Source: Ephydatia muelleri
Lineage: Eukaryota; Porifera; Demospongiae; Spongillida; Spongillidae
Length of the DNA stretch: 64,000 nucleotides
Assembly (NCBI GenBank): GCA_013339895.1
Contig: JABACO010000018.1
Location: forward strand, 7,144,699-7,208,698
Direction of reading: 5' to 3'
Shown: one piece after another, positions 33,601 through 42,800 of the stretch
How positions within the stretch are numbered: the first letter of the stretch is position 1
Layout of the letters: each line of letters opens with the position of its first letter
The notes under the pieces: model-generated
Told to the model about the DNA's origin: nothing
The model's database searches: none
Seen by the model: the letters and a program-made list of their open reading frames with translations, nothing else
Position numbers and translations under genes: made by a program

Positions 33601-35367
33601 TCAAGGCTGCCTTGTAGGCAATGTGGTGCAAGTCAAGACCAGGTGGAAAATCTATACAGTCTTGAGGCAGCACTTGCACAAGCTACTGAATCAGACCTGG
33701 CACTGTGGCTTCCAATTCTGACACCAACAGATCAAGAAACTCTTCAGAACAATGATCCAGCTCTTGCCCAGGTCATGGTCTGGGTTGAGAGTAATTCTTT
33801 TCCAAAGTCATTTCCAAAAGATGGGGGGTATTGGTTGCAGACTCTTTGGGCTCAACAGAAGTATCTAGTACTGCGAAATGGGGTTTTGTATAGGAGATGG
33901 GAGGATATCCCTGGTAAGGGGCTTAACAAATGTCTTCAGTTTGTCTTGCCACAGGATCTGGTCACTACTGTACTTGAACAGCTGCACAATGCACCATCTG
34001 GTAGTCACTTGGGTGTCTCAAAGACTGTAGAGAAAGTACGTCGTCGCTTCTACTGGCCAGGGCAACGACGAGACATAGAGAGATGGTGTGCTGCATGTGA
34101 AAGCTGTGCAACTCGTAAAGCACCTCCGACAAAACCAAGAGCGGCAATGCAAGCAGATCTTCCTTCTGGTCCATTTGAGCGTGTAGCAATGGATATCCTG
34201 GGCCCTCTACCAATCACCACCAGAGGTAATAAATATATCTTGGTAGTTGGGGATTATTTTACAAAATGGGTGGAATCATTTCCCTTGGCCAGCATTGAAG
34301 CTGAAAAGGTAGCAGAAGTTTTTGTGCATCAATTTGTCTGTCGTTTTGGTACCCCAAATAGCCTTCATACAGATCAAGGTCGAAATTTTGATTCTGCTCT
34401 TGTTAAAGCCATGTGCAAATTGTTGGGCATTAAGAAAACTAGAACTACAGCTTACCATCCACAGTCTGATGGTTTAGTAGAACGGTTTAACCGTACCTTG
34501 TTAAACCTTCTAAGTATAGCAGCTAGAGAGGATACATGTAATTGGGATTCATACTTACCCTTGCTGATGTTTGCCTACCGTACAAGTGTGCAGGAATCTA
34601 CAGGGTGCACACCATATCAGCTTGTTTTTGGGAGAGAAGTGAGGTTACCCATTGATGTTATGTTTGGCTTGCCCCCACATTATCCTACGGAGCTTAACAA
34701 GTATGCCATGGGTCTCAGGCTGCGCTTAGACAGGGCATATCGGCAGGTTAGAGAATACTTGGGGTTACAACAAAGAAGGCAAAAAGTGCATTATGACAAA
34801 TTGTGCAATGGGAAGCCTTTCAAGATAGGTGACATGGTTTGGCTTCATTGTCCAGCAGTACCCAGAGGTAAATCCCCTAAGCTTCATTGTTATTGGCAAG
34901 GGCCTTACATCATACATAAGGTGCTCAGTGATATTCTTTATCAAATTCAACACAGGGACAACAAACGCAAGAGTATGGTGGTGCACTTTAATAGACTTAA
35001 ACCCTGTGTACAGTTGCCTCCTAATTTGTTATTGAATCAGACAGATGACCTACATGTAGCTAGACCTGATGAAGAGCTACCGGTGGAGGAGGAGAATGGC
35101 GATATTGATGGGAACATTCCAGCAGAGGCCTCGGAAACTGATGATGAGATAAACAGCAACATCGACAGAGAGATTCCAGCAGAGACCTCAGAAAGTGATG
35201 ACGAGATAGAGACTGAGGAGCCGCCGGTGGACCAGGGTGATCACTTGCAAGGTGCCGAAGATGTGACACATGATGAAGATGTACAAATGCCACCGGCAAA
35301 CCTCAGACGGTCGACAAGACACAGCCAGAGACCTGACAGATGGGGACAAAATATTTATGATCTATAG
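30622..35367 (+). CDS. Gypsy Gag-Pol polyprotein, 1581 aa
   Basis: A single frame encodes Gag and Pol without a frameshift. Domains in order: Gag with retrotrans_gag-type helices (~1-200); CCHC knuckle CWHCGETGHLRRDC (~243); aspartic protease with LVDTGSSVTLI (~297); reverse transcriptase with YFDDIVIF (~735) and the preceding PFGLSNAPSTFQ; RNase H with TVDCDASLEGLGAVLF (~880); integrase with HHCC zinc site HLGVSKTVEKVRRRFYWPG and CxxC (~1125-1160), then catalytic DDE residues in MDILGPLP, HTDQGRNFDSAL and GLVERFNRTL; GPY-type segment YWQGPYIIHKV (~1423); and an acidic Glu/Asp-rich C-terminal tail of unknown role. All catalytic motifs are present, so the protein is probably functional. The start is the ATG 17 bp after the 5' LTR, directly after the primer-binding site. 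Confidence 0.96.
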   Translation: MTELERERRPTRFSARPPPRFATGTDFSLWIKRVELYIQEAGLPEEKKGAELVSLLEDEPFRIVSQLGLVSETVEYDAVKACLVSHFSPDGVELEWQAKMHVARQKAGESVLEFAGRLRVLADKGYPSWPPERRLEVARNQFIQGILSSTVQLKLLTDSPETLDDAVKLAYRLQTAELAQEHLKAEATIDDTRGGGSSCAIGRSDGQVHKLSQQIERLTEQLTKLRAEREPGKRNWPKKKLTCWHCGETGHLRRDCPSRRQGVQRKPLNNKSVEHTSAVACTLTIQGHIEGFGVSMLVDTGSSVTLIHEAVWNKVKIKVKSSLSPCTVPVMAVNGEQLMVAGEIDLHLQIGTHQGKHKVLVVEQMLQQCLLGTDYLEKQKCLVDLGKRTLTVGKPGNCVPLSFGAQSSTCHVVMGEKVVIPGYHQVRLPVRVTPTDGSATVGIFEPHSEMAETHGVLIARSVSPIQSGQIVVQILNPLPFPATLQADEAIGCFCCGAQVDVVSLEPVDTDTGVTCSALKTHSSEEVARAIESMVTRIDELSCADREKLKRLLCEFSDVISVGEKDLGRTNVLKHKVNTGDAPPIHQQARRMPYHQRETVKKMLDDMLQQDVIEASSGPWSSPIVLARKKDGTLRFCVDFRRINDVTKKEVHPLPRIDETLDMLGGAKWFSTLDLASGYWQVEMEPEHKEKTAFSTPFGTYQFKVMPFGLSNAPSTFQKLMEMVLAGLHWTTCLVYFDDIVIFSTTVEQHLSRLRDVLARLKKAGLKLKPSKCHILKKCVHYLGHIVSADGVKVDDDKIKCIVEWPTPVNLEELRRFLGIASYYRKFIKGFAHIAAPLHALTEKLKPWEWTGLCDEAFAQLKTKLSSPPILSFPQFNMQFTVDCDASLEGLGAVLFQENDRCVVAYASRVLTKQERQYCATRREMLALIWAIQYFKPYLWGRPFKVRTDHSALKWLKNFKDPHGQVARWLEILSEYDFTVEHRPGLKHGNADSLSRLPCRQCGASQDQVENLYSLEAALAQATESDLALWLPILTPTDQETLQNNDPALAQVMVWVESNSFPKSFPKDGGYWLQTLWAQQKYLVLRNGVLYRRWEDIPGKGLNKCLQFVLPQDLVTTVLEQLHNAPSGSHLGVSKTVEKVRRRFYWPGQRRDIERWCAACESCATRKAPPTKPRAAMQADLPSGPFERVAMDILGPLPITTRGNKYILVVGDYFTKWVESFPLASIEAEKVAEVFVHQFVCRFGTPNSLHTDQGRNFDSALVKAMCKLLGIKKTRTTAYHPQSDGLVERFNRTLLNLLSIAAREDTCNWDSYLPLLMFAYRTSVQESTGCTPYQLVFGREVRLPIDVMFGLPPHYPTELNKYAMGLRLRLDRAYRQVREYLGLQQRRQKVHYDKLCNGKPFKIGDMVWLHCPAVPRGKSPKLHCYWQGPYIIHKVLSDILYQIQHRDNKRKSMVVHFNRLKPCVQLPPNLLLNQTDDLHVARPDEELPVEEENGDIDGNIPAEASETDDEINSNIDREIPAETSESDDEIETEEPPVDQGDHLQGAEDVTHDEDVQMPPANLRRSTRHSQRPDRWGQNIYDL

Positions 35368-35395
35368 TCTCCCCTTCTTATGAGGAAGGGGGTAG

Positions 35396-35497
35396 TGTAG
35401 CGCATGCGCTATGACCTTTGTACTTGTATCTGTATTATATAAGCACGTATGTGAATGCATTGATGATCCTTTTGCCACACCTGTAACCGACGCTACA
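35396..35497 (+). repeat. 3' LTR, 102 bp
   Basis: Identical by eye to the 5' LTR at 30503-30604, directly preceded by a polypurine tract and followed by the ATAC target duplication. Confidence 0.95.
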
Positions 35498-35540
35498 ATA
35501 CCAACAACTTTCTCGTTAGAGAATGTTTTTATTTACTTGT

Positions 35541-36216
35541 TTCATTAGTTTTTTCCTCTGGCGTCTTTATAAGTGGTCACAAATTAATTTTAATTTTTGA
35601 AGGGAGGGAGGTTAAAAAATTTAATAATAGAAATTATATGAGTTCTTAATGTTCTGTACGGTTCCGCCTTGTCCTCTTTGTCTCCCCCAGCCTCTTCTAT
35701 GGCCGCGGCGGCCTGGTTCTGGCCATGGGAGCCATGTGGGTGGTGGTGGCAGCGGCCAGGGTGGCAGCAGGCAAAGTGGTGGTGGGGGTACTGGTGCCAA
35801 TACTGGTGCCGGTGGTGGGGCTGGTGCAGGTAGCGGCGGTGTTCCTGCTTCTGCTGCTGGAGGTGGGGGCAGCTCTGCTGTTGGCGGTGGGGCAGCGGTG
35901 GGGGCAGCTCTGCTCGGCAGGGGCAGTGCTGCAGCTGCTGCTGGCGGCGGACAGTAGGGGGGCAGCAATGTATCTAGCAGCGGTGGCTGCGTAAAGGGAA
36001 GAGGAGTTGGAGGATGTACTTCGTCCTCCGACTAATGCATCTGCACCAATCTTAATACATGTACTGTACACAACAGTTGGGTCACCATGCATGCTGTACA
36101 TGTGAAGTGAATGGTTTTGTGCAGATCCCTTCCTTACATGCGTGCTGTACACATGTTGCATGCACATCTTCCTATCGCTTTTTAATGCTAGTGCAATACA
36201 ACATGCCATCACATAC
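35541..36216. other. GC-rich region with GGT/GGC triplets
   Basis: From 35700 to 35990 the plus strand is rich in GGTGG/GCAGC triplets, open in several frames on both strands (Gly-rich, Ala/Pro-rich, Ser/Thr-rich). It may be a low-complexity coding exon of the minus-strand repeat gene or simply biased DNA. I cannot choose a frame. Confidence 0.4.
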
Positions 36217-36773
36217 CTTTGGGTGGTAGTGGTAGTTCGGTGACCCCTGCGATACCGCTTCCTCTCGGCAGCACGTTTAGCCAATCGGACAGCGGGGTCA
36301 TACCAATACCGATTCCTTTCAGATGCCTTAATGGCAGCTGAATTGTCCTCGTATTTCGGCCTTTTAGCAGCGCGGTTCTCCTCGACGTCCTCTTGATATC
36401 GCTGCCTTTTAGCAGATTGCTTAGATTCAATATCTGCGTTGTAGCTGTCGCGTACAGAGGCCTTCTTCTTTTCGGGATCGGCCTTGTAGCTGTCGCGTAC
36501 AGAGGCCTTCTTCTTTTCGGGATCGGCCTTGTAGCTGTCGCGTACAAAGGCCTTCTTCTTTTCGAGATCGGCCTTGTAGCTGTCGCGTACAGAGGCCTTT
36601 TTCTTTTCGGGATCGGCCTTGTAGCTGTCGCGTACAGAGGCCTTCATCTTTTCGGGATCGGCCTTGTAGCGCGCTCGGGCTTTAGCCTTGTTTTGTTGTG
36701 ATAAAATATCGTCTTGCTTTTGAAGGTATTCTGCTCGTTGCTTAGATCTCTTCTTTCGATTACGCGAAGGCAT
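36217..36773 (-). CDS. Lys/Asp-rich repeat protein, possible transposon-associated
   Basis: The exon starts MPSRNRKKRSKQRAEYLQKQ and contains six tandem 16-17-residue repeats of the form SYKADPEKKKASVRD, followed by diverged repeats (RYQEDVEENRAAKRPKYEDN, RNRYWYDPAVRLAKRAAERK). It ends at a plausible donor after HRTTTTTQR (about 36217). It is a long basic, charged helical array, with nucleic-acid binding likely but unproven. Repeats of this kind occur at the N-terminus of many sponge and cnidarian multi-copy proteins, some with helicase or OTU modules; that link is from memory and untested. A downstream exon could lie in the GC-rich Ala/Pro-coding stretch 35650-36000, where two minus-strand frames are open. 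The 48-bp coding repeat is locally homogenised, especially 36440-36660. Confidence 0.55.
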
Positions 36774-37456
36774 TTAACTTCACTAGCCAAAGTATTAAAC
36801 TGCGATAGGAACACCAAGTATCGGAGTATTTATACTGCATGCCGTAAAATAACTTCATTCATCAACAATAAACCAAATTAACTTCTGCAATACCTTCATA
36901 TCCTATACAGAACTTGCTACCGCATGAGGTGTAGTCTAAATGTCTATATGACCTTAAAGGGCACCGTGCAGGTGAATTCCAAAGATATTGGTGCTATGCC
37001 GTTCTTCAAAACCGTTCGTAGCCTTCCAAAGGAAGAAGAAGACGACGACGACGACCAAGAATTATTTTGGGACTGGGCACGAGAAAAAGGAATTCGTTTG
37101 TTTCTCTAGAAGCACACCGTTTTATGACACGGAACAAACGTAGAACTGTAGATCTTTGATTTCTCGTTCCATCGCGACAAAGAGATACGCGATCCGTTTC
37201 TCCGTAGTCCCTCCAGACGCGAGTGAAGTTTTTTTAATGATATTCATCAATCCTCAATCAATCCTATATTGAACCTGCTGCCGCAGGTTCAGATTTATGG
37301 TGCACGGACCCTTTCCTACTCCCCTTTCCCCAGCCCCTGTCCTACTCCCCTTTCCCCAGCCCCTGTCCTACTCCCCTTTCCCCAGCCCCTGTCCTCCTTG
37401 GGCCATGGGATAATTATAACTGCTGGGTCCCTCCCCCCCCCCCCCCCCCCCCCCCC

Positions 37457-37501
<45 letters not shown>

Positions 37502-37837
37502 ACCCAGACCAATATTGGCGCTTGGCAGATTTAGGGTCTGGGTACGAAACTACGCCCTCCTCCCGTCGCTGGTCAAAGATGCTTAACTGATGAAGGCTGA
37601 AGAAGATTCCTTATCGTTATTCTTTCTCACTACATGTATACATGTATGTGGAAGTGGAGGGACGCAGGAACGGTTGTGTGTCTGACGTACCAGCGTAAGG
37701 ATGCAAAAGGACTTAACCAAGTGTACCGCAAACTTACCGCTTGGAAGCTAGCACCACATTCCTCAGCACCACATTCAAAAATGAATAAACATAGCATTCC
37801 TCAAGCGGCGGGCGTCATAAGCGCGCGTTTAATATAG
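36774..37837. other. no gene recognised; short tandem and C-run
   Basis: Contains three units of CCTACTCCCCTTTCCCCAGC+CCCTGT (37314-37390), a C-rich homopolymer stretch at 37431-37498, and the small hairpin TGAACCTGC-TGCC-GCAGGTTCA near 37269. Confidence 0.6.
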
Positions 37838-38900
37838 TCACGTCAATCATTTGTAAACGTAAGCAAACACAATACAAAACGAAGTTGTTGTGAGCTATAT
37901 GTAGTGTACTACCTGTGGTAACCAAAGACTCAACGTCACGCGCGGATCCAGAACACTGGGGGTGTGACCACAACTAATAAGTAATTTTCAAGCTGATCAT
38001 TGGAGATGGGTGCCATTCTTGTGAGTTGCAAAGCACTTTAAGGCAGACTCTGAGCTGTTCCATGTACCCACAGGGTAGGTGTGTACCTGCGCCAACCAGG
38101 GACCCAACGTCACGCGCGGATCCGGAAAACTGGGGGTGTGACCACAACTACTAAGTACTTTCAAGCTCACCAGTGGAGATGGGTGCAATTCTTGTGAGTT
38201 GCAAAGCACTTTGAGGCAGACTCTGAGCTGTTCCATGTACCCACAGGGTAGGTGTGTACCTGCGCCAACCGGGGACCCAACGTCACGCGCGGATCCAGAA
38301 CACTGGGGGTGTGACCACAACTAAGTAATTTTCAAGCTGATCAGTGGAGATGGGTGCCATTCTTGTGAGTTGCAAAGCACTTTGAGGCAGACTCTGAGCT
38401 GTTCCATGTACCCACAGGGTAGGCGTGTACCTGCACCAACCAGGGACCCAACGTCACGCGTGGATTTGGAACACTGGGGGTGTGACCACAACTAATAAGT
38501 ACTTACAATCTGACCAATGGAGATGGGTGCCATTCTTGTGAGTTGCAAAGCACTTTGAGGCAGACTCTGAGCTGTTCCATGTACCCACAGGGTAGGTGTG
38601 TACCTGCGCCAACCAGGGACCCAACGTCACGCGCGGATCCAGAACACTGGGGGTGTGACCACAACTAATAAGTCATTTTCAAGCGCCAACCAGGGACCCA
38701 ACGTCACGCGCGGATTTGGAACACTGGGGGTGTGACCACAACTAATTAGTACTTTCAGTGGAGATGGGTGCCGTTCTTGTGAGTTTCAAAGCACTTTGAG
38801 GCAGACTCTGAGCTGTTCCATGTACCCACCCACAGGGTAGGTGTGTACCTGCGCCAACCGGGGACCTATCGTCATGCAATAATCTGAACACTGGACCAAC
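37838..38900 (-). repeat. ~172-bp satellite array, right (inverted) copy
   Basis: About six tandem units with period 171-173 bp, measured from successive GTGTACCTGC landmarks (38081, 38254, 38425, 38598). Each contains GGGACCCAACGTCACGCGCG, CTGGGGGTGTGACCACAACT and GCAAAGCACTTTGAGGCAGA. The array and the adjoining AATCATTTGTAAACGTAAGC segment (37847) are the reverse complement of the block at 570-1160. Confidence 0.93.
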
Positions 38901-39859
38901 TAAGGATGTGACAACAACTGATCAGTTCAACGGCTGTCATGGACCTGGTCAAATGATCTTTTAGCAGTTACTGTGTATTTTTGGTTTCCAAACTGCCATT
39001 TGTAATGCGAATAAAGACTATTTATTGTTACGTTGGTTGATCCAGGGCACGTTTGTGTCAGTAATGAATGTACTTGTGTGTGAGAGTGTATGTTTGCGAG
39101 TCTGAGTGTTTGTTTATTGGTGGATGTACATCTGAGGAGTGGCTTGCTGTAGGTAACAGTTGTGACCATGTTTGTATACATGTACAATGAGTTGTGCTAT
39201 TGTTGATCTTGGCAAAGAGTTGAGGAGTGGTCTTCACATCCACTAACTGGAGCTTGTGTATATTTTCCCTCCAAGCAGTATCCCAGTTTATGAAAACATC
39301 TTTGTTCTTATAGTGGGTGGAGCCTGTGTTTGGTCTTATATAAATGTATTGACTTTAATAGCCCAGTGCAGTTGTACTTTAATGGAAGTTACTTTGTGAT
39401 GGTAAGTTAACTTTAGCTTCAGTTTAGTTGTTTTATTAGATATGCCCTATTAGATGAAAGCATAACTTTGAACCTGGTGCACTTGTAAAGTACATTGCTG
39501 ACACAGGGGAGACACCTCCAAAAGATGCATCATGCAATGGACCTAGTGGTTACTGGTATTTAGCTGCACAAGTTTTGTCTGGAAAATCAAATCCATCCTT
39601 CAAGTTTGTGGCAGCAGTTGCTTCATACTGGCACCACAACTGATCTTATGTATGTGTGCAAAAAAAATTGGTGCAAGTCATTATTATCAGGTATATAAAA
39701 TTACTTGTACAATGTAAATGTTTTATGTTGATGATGTAATGATGAAACACATGCATAGCCATATGTGTGTTATAATGTGGGTGTGTACACATCTGTTATA
39801 ATGAATATACATATAGACCTGCACTAGAGACCAAGCAGTTCTGGTTACAGAGGGAAAGG
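38901..39859. other. intergenic with a possible coding relic
   Basis: A plus-strand stretch at about 39488-39643 reads YIADTGETPPKDASCNGPSG followed by YWYLAAQVLSG and FKFVAAVASYWHHN, then a stop. It is exon-like in composition and lies upstream of the minisatellite ORF, but I do not recognise it. Confidence 0.3.
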
Positions 39860-42800
39860 TTGCTGATCATGTACAGGAAGATACCAGTACTCATTTGGAT
39901 GGAGAGATTAAGGAGGGGAGCTAATGATGTAGAGACTGTGGGTGAAGGACCAAGTAATAGTGAGCACCAAGATAGTGTGGATGAAGGGTCTAGTGATGGT
40001 GTGGATGAAGGGTCTAGTGATGGTGTGGATGAAGGGCCTAGTGATGGTGTGGATGGAGGACCTAGTGATGGTGTGGATGGAGGGCCTAGTGATGGTGTGG
40101 ATGAAGGACCTAGTGATGGTGTGGATGAAGGACCTAGTGATGGTGTGGATGATGAGTCTAGTGATGGTGTGGATGATGAGTCTAGTGATGGCGTGGATGG
40201 AGGGCCTAGTGATGGTGTGGATGAAGGACCTAGTGATGGTGTGGATGAAGGACCTAGTGATGGTGTGGATGATGAGTCTAGTGATGGTGTGGATGGAGGG
40301 CCTAGTGATGGTGTGGATGGAGGGCCTAGTGATGGTGTGGATGGAGGGCCTAGTGATGGTGTGGATGGAGGGCCTAGTGATGGTGTGGATGAAGGGTCTA
40401 GTGATGGTGTGGATGATGAGTCTAGTGATGGTGTGGATGGAGGACCTAGTGATGGTGTGGATGGAGGGCCTAGTGATGGTGTGGATGAAGGACCTAGTGA
40501 TGGTGTGGATGGAGGGCCTAGTGATGGTGTGGATGGAGGGCCTAGTGATGGTGTGGATGATGAGTCTAGTGATGGTGTGGATGAAAGACCTAGTGATGGT
40601 GTGGATGGAGGGTCTAGTGATGGTGTGGATGATGGGTCTAGTGATGGTGTGGATGGAGGGCCTAGTGATGGTGTGGATGGAGGGCCTAGTGATGGTGTGG
40701 ATGGAGGGCCTAGTGATGGTGTGGATGGAGGGCCTAGTGATGGTGTGGATGGAGGGCCTAGTGATGGTGTGGATGAAGGACCTAGTGATGGTGTGGATGG
40801 AGGGCCTAGTGATGGTGTGGATGAAAGACCTAGTGATGGTGTGGATGAAAGACCTAGTGATGGTGTGGATGAAAGACCTGGTGATGGTGTGGATGGAGGG
40901 CCTAGTGATGGTGTGGATGGAGGGCCTATGATGGTGTGGATGATGAGTCTAGTGATGGTGTGGATGGAGGGCCTAGTGATGGTGTGGATGGAGGGCCTAG
41001 TGATGGTGTGGATGGAGGGCCTAGTGATGGTGTGGATGGAGGGCCTAGTGATGGTGTGGATGATGAGTCTAGTGATGGTGTGGATGAAAGACCTAGTGAT
41101 GGTGTGGATGAAGGGCCTAGTGATGGTGTGGATGGAGGGCCTAGTGATGGTGTGGATGAAAGACCCAGTGATGGTGTGGATGGAGGGCCTAGTGATGGTG
41201 TGGATGGAGGGCCTAGTGATGGTGTGGATGATGAGTCTAGTGATAGTGTGGATGAAAGACCTAGAGATGGTGTGGATGAAGGGCCTAGTGATGGTGTGGA
41301 TGGAGGGCCTAGTGATGGTGTGGATGATGAGTCTAGTGATGGTGTGGATGAAAGACCTAGTGATGGTGTGGATGAAGGGCCTAGTGATGGTGTGGATGGA
41401 GGGCCTAGTGATGGTGTGGATGATGAGTCTAGTGATAGTGTGGATGAAAGACCCAGTGATGGTGTGGATGGAGGGCCTAGTGATGGTGTGGATGGAGGGC
41501 CTAGTGATGGTGTGGATGATGAGTCTAGTGATAGTGTGGATGAAAGACCTAGTGATGGTGTGGATGGAGGGCCTATAGGCCCTCCATCCACACCATCACT
41601 AGGTCTTTCATCCACACCATCACTATAGTGATGGTGTGGATGGTGGGCCTAGTGATGGTGTGGATGGAGGGCCTAGTGATGGTGTGGATGATGGGCCTAG
41701 TGATGGTGTGGAAGATGGGCCTAGTGATGGTGTGGATGATGAGTCTAGTGATGGTGTGGATGATGAGTCTAGTGATGGTGTGGATGAAGGGCCTAGTGAT
41801 GGTGTGGATGATGGGTCTAGTGATGGTGTGGATGGAGGGCCTAGTGATGGTGTGGATGGAGGGCCTAGTGATGGTGTGGATGGAGGGCCTAGTGATGGTG
41901 TGGATGAAGGGCCTAGTGATGGTGTGGATGAAGGGCCTAGTGATGGTGTGGATGGAGGGCCTAGTGATGGTGTGGATGATGAGTCTAGTGATGGTGTGGA
42001 TGGAGGACCTAGTGATGGTGTGGATGAAAGACCTAGTGATGGTGTGGATGAAAGACCTAGTGATGGTGTGGATGAAAGACCTGGTGATGGTGTGGATGGA
42101 GGGCCTAGTGATGGTGTGGATGGAGGGCCTAGTGATGGTGTGGATGAAAGACCTAGTGATGGTGTGGATGAAAGACCTAGTGATGGTGTGGATGAAAGAC
42201 CTGGTGATGGTGTGGATGGAGGGCCTAGTGATGGTGTGGATGAAGGGCCTATGATGGTGTGGATGATGGGTCTAGTGATGGTGTGGATGATGAGTCTAGT
42301 GATGGTGTGGATGGAGGGCCTAGTGATGGTGTGGATGGAGGGCCTAGTGATGGTGTGGATGGAGGGCCTAGTGATGGTGTGGATGGAGGGCCTAGTGATG
42401 GTGTGGATGATGAGTCTAGTGATGGTGTGGATGAAAGACCTAGTGATGGTGTGGATGGAGGGCCTAGTGATGGTGTGGATGATGAGTCTAGTGATGGTGT
42501 GGATGATGAGTCTAGTGATGGTGTGGATGATGAGTCTAGTGATAGTGTGGATGAAAGATCCAGTGATGGTGTGGATGGAGGACCTAGTGATGGTGTGGAT
42601 GAAGGGCCTAGTGATGGTGTGGATGATGAGTCTAGTGATGGTGTGGATGATGAGTCTAGTGATGGTGTGGATGAAAGACCCAGTGATGGTGTGGATGAAA
42701 GACCCAGTGATGGTGTGGATGGAGGGCCTAGTGATGGTGTGGATGGAGGGCCTAGTGATGGTGTGGATGATGAGTCTAGTGATAGTGTGGATGAAAGACC

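Larger units (their letters stand above)
30503..35497 (+). mobile_element. intact Ty3/Gypsy LTR retrotransposon
   Basis: A complete 4995-bp element with LTRs at both ends, a 4-bp target duplication ATAC (30499-30502 and 35498-35501), a primer-binding-site candidate TTGGTGTCAGAAGTGGG just after the 5' LTR, one uninterrupted gag-pol frame, and a polypurine tract GAGGAAGGGGGTAG abutting the 3' LTR. The two LTRs are identical by eye, so insertion was recent. No envelope-like gene is present. Confidence 0.95.
30246..35540. mobile_element. fold-back (palindromic) element interrupted by Gypsy
   Basis: The left arm 30246-30375 (~130 bp) is the near-perfect reverse complement of 30412-30502 plus 35502-35540, with a 36-bp loop. 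The pairing is direct: ACAAGTAAATAAAAACATTC at the left end against its complement ending ATTTACTTGT at 35540, and AGGCCTATATTTAGC against GCTAAATATAGGCCT around the loop. Before the retrotransposon inserted, this was a ~295-bp hairpin-forming MITE. It lies just upstream of the first recognised TRPML-B exon. Confidence 0.9.
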
